Origin: Variovorax ginsengisoli
GTDB lineage: Bacteria > Pseudomonadota > Gammaproteobacteria > Burkholderiales > Burkholderiaceae_C
DNA length: 64,000 nucleotides
Direction: 5' to 3'
Assembly: GCF_030811835.1 (NCBI RefSeq)
Contig: NZ_JAUSRO010000017.1
Coordinates: forward strand, 1 to 64,000
How positions within the stretch are numbered: the first letter of the stretch is position 1; the number at the start of each line of letters is the position of its first letter. Shown here one piece after another: positions 57,482 to 64,000 of the stretch. The position numbers were made by a program, and so were the translations under genes. The notes under the pieces were generated by a model. The model had not been told where the DNA came from. It worked only from the letters and a program-made list of their open reading frames with translations, and searched no databases.

Positions 57482-57666
57482 AGCCTCAGTTGTGATGGGC
57501 TTGTGAAGGCTGGCCGAGGCGGAACAAAGCCCATGCGCTGCATGCCGCATACCGTGTTCATATACACAGGGGGCAGACGAAAGCGCAGGGGTGCCTGGGG
57601 CGGCGGTTGCCCGAGGCAAAGGCGGACAACGCCCGAGCGATCATGCCCGGCTCGCCCGCGGGCGGA

Positions 57667-58119
57667 TCAACCCGCTGAGAGTCGGAGCCCGCCGCGATTG
57701 CTGCCTGCAGACATGCGCGCACCGTTGGCTGCATAGAACGGATGGGGACTCTCCAGCAGGACGTCAAGTGCACTCTGCGTGAATTCGAGTTGCGCGTAGA
57801 CGATGGCGGCGTTGCGCGTGTTGCAGGCTTTCGCCCTTTTTGCCAGCACCAGGAGATTGTCCCATGCGTGCGCCGTTTCCTTGCCCATCTGTGCCGCGGC
57901 GAGCGCCGCGCCTTCTGGGTCGCTGCGTTGGTTGAAGGCGGTGGCAGCCTGCATGCGCTGGCGATCGAGCATCTCGATGGTCGCGAGCAGGCTACTCTTG
58001 CGCTCGGCCAAAGGTTCCAGCTCGGCGAACAAACAGGTCTTCATGGCGAGCACTTCTTGGTCGAGCACCGAGAGCAACTCAGCGATCGCAGCACTTTCCG
58101 CAAGCAGTACCTTGAGCAT
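57667..58119 (-). CDS. flgN: flagellar export chaperone FlgN
   Basis: A 150-residue helical protein following flgM by 3 bases. FlgN is a cytoplasmic chaperone for the hook-associated proteins FlgK and FlgL. The N-terminal two-thirds are amphipathic helices (ESAAIAELLSVLDQEVLAMK) with the family's KSSLLATIE segment. A disordered C-terminal end (SAGSNRGGLRLSAG) is usual. Identification depends on both sequence and position. Confidence 0.85.
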   Translation of the reverse strand: MLKVLLAESAAIAELLSVLDQEVLAMKTCLFAELEPLAERKSSLLATIEMLDRQRMQAATAFNQRSDPEGAALAAAQMGKETAHAWDNLLVLAKRAKACNTRNAAIVYAQLEFTQSALDVLLESPHPFYAANGARMSAGSNRGGLRLSAG

Positions 58120-58122
58120 GAT

Positions 58123-58410
58123 TTACTCGCCCTTGGGTGGATTGAGCAGTTCGTGGACACTCGCCAGCAAACCGTCGGCGATGCGCTCCGGGCGCACCTC
58201 GTAGCGCCCGGCACGGATGTCTTCGCGGATTGCTGCCACACGGGCAGCATCGAAGTCCCCGCCGAGCACGGCTTGCAGCTGGTGCACCTGACCGGACGGC
58301 GCCGGCGTGGCTTCGGCCGCATTGGCAACGATGCCGGAGGACGCAGCCGAAGGGGTCTTCGCTGAGCGGGACAGTGGTATCGCGGGAGCAGCGGGTGGAT
58401 CGATTTTCAC
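58123..58410 (-). CDS. flgM: anti-sigma-28 factor FlgM
   Basis: A 95-residue protein. The N-terminal half is disordered; the C-terminal half holds the FliA-binding helices (AARVAAIREDIRAGRYEVRP then ERIADGLLASVHEL). It holds FliA inactive until the hook is complete and FlgM is exported. A near-perfect sigma-28 promoter lies just upstream, inside the end of flgA, giving the usual feedback. It is co-transcribed with flgN. Confidence 0.93.
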   Translation of the reverse strand: MKIDPPAAPAIPLSRSAKTPSAASSGIVANAAEATPAPSGQVHQLQAVLGGDFDAARVAAIREDIRAGRYEVRPERIADGLLASVHELLNPPKGE

Positions 58411-58435
58411 GGTAGTTCCTCAATATCTGTACGTT

Positions 58436-58462
58436 GTATCGGCAGTCCCCGGTGGAACTTTA
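58436..58462 (-). promoter_or_regulatory. sigma-28 (FliA) promoter of flgM-flgN
   Basis: On the minus strand, TAAAG opens the -35 element and GCCGATAC forms the -10, separated by the required 15 bases; 7 of 8 positions of the -10 match GCCGATAA. The TAA of the -35 element is the flgA stop codon. The flgM start is 26 bases past the -10. Confidence 0.85.
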
Positions 58463-59230
58463 GGGTGTGGGCGTGGCCCGATTCGTCACGGGCGGTGTGC
58501 TGCTGAGCAGCACGCTCCCATCCTTGTCGGCAATACCGCTGACCATGCGGTTGTCGCTGGACCTTGCGCGCACCAGTGCGCCTGCTTCGCCTGCAGTCAT
58601 GGCGACACCTTCGGTGCGGATGGTAAAGCCGGCACCCTGGGCAACCAGGTTCACTGTCTGGCCTTGCCGAACGACCAGTGTGCCGCGCACCATTTCCTTG
58701 CGCAATGGAACGCCCGCTCCAATACGCGTCACGGCGACAGTGCCTGCGACGGAGGCACCTGCGAGCAGCACTGAACGCGGCATCCGCGACAGGTCGCCGG
58801 TCTTTTCCTGCACGTCGGCGGCCTCGATCGCTCGGCCTGCTTCGATCGCATGGGCAGCAGCGAGGTAGCGTCCTTCGACACTCACATAGGTACTGACGAA
58901 GCGCGTCCAGGGCGCCGCCCCGCTGCAGCGCAATCCCACCGAAATGCGTCCCATGGCGGCAGAGCCGAGCGGCAGGAACGGCTGCATCGCCTTGCAGGGC
59001 GGCAACGGATGCGAGGGCTTGAGCTCGATGTCCAGAGAAACCTTGCCTGGAAGCGAGAGCGTCTGCGCCGTCATGAACTCTTCGATGAGCGTGCGCACCG
59101 CGCTGTCTGCGGGCGCGCCGTCGTCTGCAAGACATAGGCAAGTGCTCAGCAGCAAGGCGCTGAACACCACCAGCACGCGCGCGGTGCCGCGGCGGCGTTG
59201 CAGGGCTGAAGGACTTTGGAGGGGTGACAT
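58460..59230 (-). CDS. flgA: flagellar basal body P-ring formation chaperone FlgA
   Basis: A 256-residue periplasmic protein with an N-terminal signal segment (VLVVFSALLLSTCLC). The C-terminal SAF-like domain contains AGRAIEAADVQEK and VRGTLVVRQGQTVNLVAQG, typical of FlgA. It assists assembly of the P ring (FlgI). It lies divergent from flgB, with 185 bases between them that must hold the class II promoters; no clear consensus is seen there. Confidence 0.92.
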   Translation of the reverse strand: MSPLQSPSALQRRRGTARVLVVFSALLLSTCLCLADDGAPADSAVRTLIEEFMTAQTLSLPGKVSLDIELKPSHPLPPCKAMQPFLPLGSAAMGRISVGLRCSGAAPWTRFVSTYVSVEGRYLAAAHAIEAGRAIEAADVQEKTGDLSRMPRSVLLAGASVAGTVAVTRIGAGVPLRKEMVRGTLVVRQGQTVNLVAQGAGFTIRTEGVAMTAGEAGALVRARSSDNRMVSGIADKDGSVLLSSTPPVTNRATPTP

Positions 59231-59415
59231 GAGGTGGGCGAACCTGGAGCGGAGGTCTGCGCGAGATGTTATCGGTCGCGGACATGCAGCAGAACCCGGA
59301 ACTGCAAGGCAAAGGCTGCTTTGTTCAAGCCTTCATCCAATGCACGCATGCATAGACTTTCCACCACGAACCGACGAGCACGTCGAGGTACGTCACCACC
59401 ACAGGATGCATTCGC

Positions 59416-59823
59416 ATGATGGACAAATTGGACAATGCGTTGCGCTTCAACAGGGAAGCGCTCAACCTCCGAGCACAACGCCAGGAAGTATTGTCGGCCA
59501 ATATCGCGAACGCCGATACGCCGAACTACAAGGCACGCGACTTCGACTTCGCCAGCAAGCTGACCGAAGTCGTTTCGCGCGGGCGCGCCGCGGACTCGCT
59601 GGGAATGACCACGACATCGTCGCGCCACATCGCGGCACAGGCCCCTTCGAGTTCCGAGCAGGATCTGATGTACCGCATCCCGGCGCAGTCGAGCATCGAC
59701 GGCAACACCGTCGAGATGGACACCGAGCGCGTCAACTTCGCCGACAACGCGCTGCGCTACGAGTCGAACCTGACGGTGATGAGCGCCAAGATCAAGACGT
59801 TGATGTCGGCTGTCCAGCAGTAA
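59416..59823 (+). CDS. flgB: flagellar basal body rod protein FlgB
   Basis: A 135-residue proximal rod protein. The flagellar rod N-terminal signature SANIANADTPNYKARDFDF is clear and the C-terminal helix (NALRYESNLTVMSAKIKTLM) fits. Axial proteins are exported without a cleaved signal. It is the first gene of the flgBCDEFGH run. Confidence 0.95.
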   Translation: MMDKLDNALRFNREALNLRAQRQEVLSANIANADTPNYKARDFDFASKLTEVVSRGRAADSLGMTTTSSRHIAAQAPSSSEQDLMYRIPAQSSIDGNTVEMDTERVNFADNALRYESNLTVMSAKIKTLMSAVQQ

Positions 59824-59828
59824 ACACC

Positions 59829-60254
59829 ATGGACCCCTTGGCATTCCCCGGCAGCTCGATGAGCATCTTCAGCGTGGCGGGCTCCGCACTGGCAGCCCAG
59901 TCGCAGCGCATGAACGTCACCGCCAGCAATCTTGCCAACGCCGAGAGCGTGGCAGGCCCTGATGGTCAACCCTATCGCGCCAAGCAGGTCGTCTTCGAGG
60001 TCGCTGGCGGCAGTGGGCAGCAGATCGGCGGCGTGCGTGTGGCCTCGGTCGTTGAAGACCAGTCACCCATGAAGCTCGTGTACGACCCGAAGAGTCCGCA
60101 CGCCGATGCGCAGGGCTACGTGTCGATGTCCAACGTCAATGTCGTGGAGGAGATGACCAACATGATCTCCGCGTCGCGCAGCTATCAAGCGAACGTCGAA
60201 GTGCTCAACACGGCCAAGACGCTCATGGTCAAGACGTTGACGCTCGGTCAGTGA
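59829..60254 (+). CDS. flgC: flagellar basal body rod protein FlgC
   Basis: A 141-residue rod protein. It has the N-terminal helix with VTASNLANAESVAGPDGQPY and the C-terminal MSNVNVVEEMTNMISASRSY. It starts 5 bases after flgB. The ATG at 59829 gives the standard FlgC N-terminus; a much longer frame from 58944 is spurious. Confidence 0.95.
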   Translation: MDPLAFPGSSMSIFSVAGSALAAQSQRMNVTASNLANAESVAGPDGQPYRAKQVVFEVAGGSGQQIGGVRVASVVEDQSPMKLVYDPKSPHADAQGYVSMSNVNVVEEMTNMISASRSYQANVEVLNTAKTLMVKTLTLGQ

Positions 60255-60302
60255 TCTGACTGAGCGCCGCGTCAATCCTCTCTCCCTTTCCCCATTCCAG
60301 TC

Positions 60303-60992
60303 ATGACCACCACTACCAATCTTGCGAGCCTGGCCTCCAGCGCAGCGCTCAACACCACGTCGTCGACCGCGTCCGCAACAGCGGGTACATCGTCGACGTC
60401 CAACGCGGACAGTGAGCAGCGCTTTCTGAAATTGTTAGTCACGCAGCTCAACAACCAGGATCCGCTCAATCCGATGCAGAACGCAGAACTCACCTCGCAG
60501 CTCGCGCAGATGAGCACGGTCAGCGGCATCGAGAAGATGAACACCACGCTGTCCGGACTGATGAGCCAGGGCAGTGCCAGCCAGGTGCTGCAGGCGGCAT
60601 CGCTGATCGGTACCAATGTTCTGGCCCCAGGCAATACGCTGACCGCAGGTTCCGGCACCGCGCCCTTCGCCGTCGATCTGGCTGCGGCTGCGGCTCAGGT
60701 CAAGGTGACCATCACCGACGCGGCCGGCACGGCCGTGCGTACCTATGATGCGGGCGCCATGGCCCAAGGCGTCCACGGCCTGACGTGGGATGGCAAGGAC
60801 GACAGCGGCGCCGCAGTGGCCGCCGGCAACTACCAAGTTCAGGTTACAGCCGCCAACGGCTCCGCGGGGGTTGCTTCGACAGCCTTGACTGTGGGCCAGG
60901 TCAACAGCGTGAAGCAGGGCGCCACAGGCGTGTCGCTGGATCTCGGCGGCGGCCGCACAGCGTCGTTGAGCGACGTGCGCAACATCCTTTGA
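60303..60992 (+). CDS. flgD: flagellar hook assembly protein FlgD
   Basis: A 229-residue hook-cap protein that lets hook subunits polymerise. The conserved segment FLKLLVTQLNNQDPLNPMQN near residues 40-60 and the FLIN-like ELTSQLAQMSTVSGIEKMN precede a C-terminal Ig-like region with the GLTWDGKDDSG motif. The Ser/Thr-rich N-terminus is usual. It stands between flgC and flgE. Confidence 0.95.
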   Translation: MTTTTNLASLASSAALNTTSSTASATAGTSSTSNADSEQRFLKLLVTQLNNQDPLNPMQNAELTSQLAQMSTVSGIEKMNTTLSGLMSQGSASQVLQAASLIGTNVLAPGNTLTAGSGTAPFAVDLAAAAAQVKVTITDAAGTAVRTYDAGAMAQGVHGLTWDGKDDSGAAVAAGNYQVQVTAANGSAGVASTALTVGQVNSVKQGATGVSLDLGGGRTASLSDVRNIL

Positions 60993-61032
60993 GCGATCTC
61001 TACCTCTTCCAACATCCAGACAGGACTCTCTC

Positions 61033-62247
61033 ATGAGCTTTTCCCAAGGTATCAGCGGCTTGAATGCCGCAGCGTCGAACCTCGACGTGATCGGCAACAA
61101 CGTCGCCAACTCCAACACGTTCGGTTTCAAGGCGGCGACGGCCACGTTCAAGGATCTCTATGCCGGCACACGCATCGGTTTGGGTGCTGCCGTCGCCGGC
61201 GTGGTTCAGAATTTCAGCCAAGGTACGGTGCAGTCGAGCAGCCGTCCCCTGGATCTGGCCATCACCAACGGCAGCGGCTTCTTTCGCGTGAGCAGTGACA
61301 GTGGTGAGATCTCCTATTCCCGCAATGGCCAATTCACGGTCGACAAGGACGGTTATGTCGTCAACTCTGGCGGCCTGCGTCTGGATGGCTTTGGCGTCGC
61401 AGCCAATGGATCGCTCGCCGGCGGCACGCCTTCGGCGTTGAAGATTCCGTCGACTTCCATGACACCCAAGGCGACCACCACGATCGCGTCTGAATTCAAT
61501 CTGGATGCGCGCGGCGCCGTGCCGACGGCCACACCCTTCAGCGCGACGGATTCGACCACCTACAACTACTCGAATGCACTGGGTCCGATCTACGACTCGC
61601 TAGGCAATTCGCACGAGTTGTCGGTCTTCTTCGTCAAAACGGGCTCCAACGCCTGGAATGCCTACGCCACGGCCGATGGCAATGCCGTCAACGGCGGCGC
61701 CCCGATCTCGGGCCTGACCTTCGATGCCAACGGTGCGTTGGCCACGCCAGCGGGTGGCACGATGAACATTGCCGGCCTGACCTTTGCCAACGGCTCGGCA
61801 CCGCTCAACATGGCCGTTAACCTGCGCGGAACGACCCAGTTCGGCAACGACAACGCCGTGAGCAAGCTGACCCAGGACGGCTATAGCTCGGGTGCACTGA
61901 CATCGTTCTCCATCAACGGAGACGGCACGCTCACGGGCAAGTATTCCAACGAGCAGACCCAGCTGTTGGGCCAGATCGTGTTGTCGACCTTCGCCAATCC
62001 AAACGGCCTCGAGCCCAGTGGCGATAACGTTTGGCGCGAGACGCGTGCCTCGGGCCAGGCACTGACGAGTGCACCGGGTGTAGGCACGCCGCAGGGCAGC
62101 ATCGCCTCCGGCGCCCTGGAGACATCCAATGTCGATCTGACCGCAGAGTTGGTCAACCTGATCGTTGCGCAACGCAGCTACCAGGCCAACGCGCAGACGG
62201 TCAAAACGCAAGACCAGGTCGTGCAGACGCTGATCAACATCCGTTGA
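61033..62247 (+). CDS. flgE: flagellar hook protein FlgE
   Basis: A 404-residue hook subunit. The N-terminal SFSQGISGLNAAASNLDVIG and GNNVANSNTFGFK and the C-terminal ETSNVDLTAELVNLIVAQRS are classic. The central variable domain (about 150-330) is exposed on the hook. It starts 40 bases after flgD. Length matches FlgE of related beta-proteobacteria (about 400). Confidence 0.96.
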   Translation: MSFSQGISGLNAAASNLDVIGNNVANSNTFGFKAATATFKDLYAGTRIGLGAAVAGVVQNFSQGTVQSSSRPLDLAITNGSGFFRVSSDSGEISYSRNGQFTVDKDGYVVNSGGLRLDGFGVAANGSLAGGTPSALKIPSTSMTPKATTTIASEFNLDARGAVPTATPFSATDSTTYNYSNALGPIYDSLGNSHELSVFFVKTGSNAWNAYATADGNAVNGGAPISGLTFDANGALATPAGGTMNIAGLTFANGSAPLNMAVNLRGTTQFGNDNAVSKLTQDGYSSGALTSFSINGDGTLTGKYSNEQTQLLGQIVLSTFANPNGLEPSGDNVWRETRASGQALTSAPGVGTPQGSIASGALETSNVDLTAELVNLIVAQRSYQANAQTVKTQDQVVQTLINIR

Positions 62248-62294
62248 TCGCTACCTGCAATGCACCCATTCCCACCAAATTGAAAGCGTAGCCC

Positions 62295-63038
62295 ATGGAC
62301 CGCATGCTGTATGTCGCGATGAGTGGAGCCAAGCAGGCCATGGAGCAGCAGGCTTCGACCGCCAACAACATGGCGAACACCTCGACGCCAGGATTTCGCG
62401 CACAGATCAACGAATTCCGCGCGGTGCCCGTGACGGGCGAGGAAATAGGAACGCGCGCTTTCGTCGTGGCGACGACGCCGTCGGCCAACTTCAATCAGGG
62501 TCCTGTGCAGGACACGGGCAATCCGCTCGACATCGCCATTCGCGGTGACGGCTGGCTCGCAGTGACCGACGCCAATGGCCAGGAGGCCTACACGCGCGCC
62601 GGCAATCTGCGTGTGGGCTCCGACGGCCAGATCCTGGCGATGGGCAATTACCCGGTCGTCGGAGATGGCGGCGGCATCGTCGCGCCGCCCGGCCAGGCGT
62701 TGGGCATCGGTGCCGACGGCATGGTCTCGGCACGCGCCGTGGGTGATCCCAATGCCGTGACGGTCGAAGTCGGACGCCTCAAGCTGGTCAATCCGAAGAC
62801 GGGCGATCTGGTGCGTGGCGACGATGGCCTGTTTCGCATGCGCGAAGGCCTGCCAGCGGCGGATGCGGACCGAACGCTCACCGTGACCAGCGGTGTCATC
62901 GAGCAGAGCAACGTCAATCCCGTGGAGGCCATGGTCGCCATGATCGCCAACGCGCGCAGTTTTGAATTGCAGATGAAGTCGATCCAGACCGCCAACGAGA
63001 ACGCGCAGTCTGCCAACAAGTTGCTGGCCTACGGTTGA
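62295..63038 (+). CDS. flgF: flagellar basal body rod protein FlgF
   Basis: A 247-residue proximal rod protein. N-terminal MDRMLYVAMSGAKQAMEQQA and NNMANTSTPGFRAQ, middle GNPLDIAIRGDGWLAV, and C-terminal NPVEAMVAMIANARSFELQM are family marks. It lies between flgE and flgG in the canonical order. Confidence 0.95.
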   Translation: MDRMLYVAMSGAKQAMEQQASTANNMANTSTPGFRAQINEFRAVPVTGEEIGTRAFVVATTPSANFNQGPVQDTGNPLDIAIRGDGWLAVTDANGQEAYTRAGNLRVGSDGQILAMGNYPVVGDGGGIVAPPGQALGIGADGMVSARAVGDPNAVTVEVGRLKLVNPKTGDLVRGDDGLFRMREGLPAADADRTLTVTSGVIEQSNVNPVEAMVAMIANARSFELQMKSIQTANENAQSANKLLAYG

Positions 63039-63088
63039 CTCTGAACCGTCCACGTCGCACCTGTCCAAGTACCCGAAAGAACCTCCTC

Positions 63089-63871
63089 ATGATTCGCTCC
63101 CTCTACGTCGCCAAGACCGGCCTTGAAGCCCAGCAGACCCAGCTGGACGTGGTCTCCAACAATCTGGCCAACGTCGGCACCACGGGCTTCAAGCGAAGCC
63201 GCGCCGTCTTTGAAGACTTGATGTATCAGAACCTGCGCCAGGCAGGCGGTCAAACCTCGGACCAGACCCGCATGCCTTCGGGCCTGCAAGTGGGCACCGG
63301 TGTGCGCGTGGTCAGCACCGAACGCCTGCATTCGCAGGGCAATCTGACCAAGACCGACAACCCGAAAGACGTGGCCATCAACGGCGGCGGCTTCTTCCAG
63401 GTGCTGATGCCCGATGGGAGCACCGCTTACACCCGCGATGGATCCTTCCAGTCCAACAGCGAAGGCCAACTGGTCACTTCCAGCGGCTACCCGATCCAGC
63501 CCGCAGTCACGATTCCACAGAACGCGACGAGCATCACCATCGGCCGCGACGGTATCGTCTCCGTGGCTCAGGCAGGTACCACCAACACCGTGCAGGTCGG
63601 CCAGCTCCAGCTGGCAACCTTCGTCAATGCGGCAGGCCTGGAGAGCAAGGGCGAGAACCTCTATGCGGAAACCGACGCCTCCGGCGCACCCAACCAGGTG
63701 AACCCGGGTGTCGATGGCGCCGGCGTGCTGAGCCAGGGCTATGTCGAGGCATCCAACGTCAATGTGGTCGAGGAGTTGGTCAACATGATCGCCACACAGC
63801 GTGCCTACGAGATCAACAGCAAGGCGGTGCAGACGTCCGACCAGATGCTGCAGCGGCTCGCGCAGCTATGA
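63089..63871 (+). CDS. flgG: flagellar basal body distal rod protein FlgG
   Basis: A 260-residue distal rod protein. MIRSLYVAKTGLEAQQTQLD and VVSNNLANVGTTGFKRSRAV are near-invariant in FlgG, as is NVNVVEELVNMIATQRAYEI. Start ATG 63089 matches the standard 260-residue length; the longer frame from 63035 overlaps flgF. The stop overlaps flgH by ATGA. Confidence 0.97.
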   Translation: MIRSLYVAKTGLEAQQTQLDVVSNNLANVGTTGFKRSRAVFEDLMYQNLRQAGGQTSDQTRMPSGLQVGTGVRVVSTERLHSQGNLTKTDNPKDVAINGGGFFQVLMPDGSTAYTRDGSFQSNSEGQLVTSSGYPIQPAVTIPQNATSITIGRDGIVSVAQAGTTNTVQVGQLQLATFVNAAGLESKGENLYAETDASGAPNQVNPGVDGAGVLSQGYVEASNVNVVEELVNMIATQRAYEINSKAVQTSDQMLQRLAQL

Positions 63872-64000
63872 CGGGCTTTGGCCTCCATGAGGCTGTGCGC
63901 CGCGCCGTGCTCGTCGCGGCCGCGCTGTTCGCCGGCGGGTGTGCGCAGATTCCGCAGGAGCCGCTGGTGCACCAGCCGATGACCACCCGCGGCGACCCGC
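63868..64000 (+). CDS. flgH: flagellar L-ring protein FlgH, N-terminal part (cut by window end)
   Basis: The first 44 codons are present. A lipoprotein signal peptide ends in the lipobox AGGC at about residues 22-25, as expected for the outer-membrane L-ring subunit FlgH, and ATGA overlap with flgG fits the canonical order. The remainder lies outside the window. Confidence 0.88.
   Translation, partial: MTGFGLHEAVRRAVLVAAALFAGGCAQIPQEPLVHQPMTTRGDP

Overview
The window is GC-rich DNA packed with genes. It looks like a betaproteobacterium of the Comamonadaceae, most like Variovorax and its relatives. This rests on an intracellular PHB depolymerase with a cysteine nucleophile, a GlgE/TreS/TreZ/TreY alpha-glucan cluster with Burkholderiales-type fusions, a flg cluster ordered flgN-flgM-flgA / flgBCDEFGH, a HemP peptide, and a rep/parAB origin of the kind found on Burkholderiales megaplasmids and chromids. 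The species is not established. No rRNA, tRNA, CRISPR array or insertion sequence was seen.

1-8603 holds housekeeping and stress genes: the end of a glutathione-dependent formaldehyde dehydrogenase followed by S-formylglutathione hydrolase, a DEDD exonuclease, small envelope proteins, a radical SAM protein of the PA0069 family with a perfect LexA box touching its start codon, 6-phosphogluconate dehydrogenase, a glutathione transferase and a PHB depolymerase. 8758-26035 is one co-directional run: glgB, glgE, treS fused to maltokinase, a membrane protein, glgX, treZ, and malQ fused to treY. Together these build branched glucan from maltose-1-phosphate, debranch it, and interconvert glucan, maltose and trehalose by the TreS and TreYZ routes.

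26060-38246 is mixed: a MurA paralogue, a CHASE3-only membrane protein, a CYTH protein, a DOPA-dioxygenase-like protein, a MerR regulator fused to a P-loop domain, an amidohydrolase, an SDR enzyme behind a perfect 18-bp operator, a hybrid histidine kinase, an unusual Fur-like regulator, hemP with a Fur box, an L,D-transpeptidase, a nucleoside deoxyribosyltransferase, and a ribbon-helix-helix regulator with an esterase.

38272-44984 is a replicon core: a Rep initiator, seven iterons with a DnaA box and an AT-rich stretch, parA-parB, a 23-bp palindrome present twice (candidate parS), and a large tyrosine recombinase. Either the window comes from a chromid, or a plasmid origin has become part of a chromosome.

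44898-64000 is signalling and motility: a hydrolase/carboxypeptidase pair, cheW, a seven-gene operon combining a histidine kinase, receiver, Hpt, STAS, a periplasmic binding protein, a PAS/PP2C/HATPase giant and an OmpR-type regulator, a BLUF-EAL photoreceptor behind a sigma-28-like promoter, then the flagellar genes flgN, flgM, flgA and flgB to flgH (cut by the window end). The seven-gene operon is the best candidate for a poorly described system.
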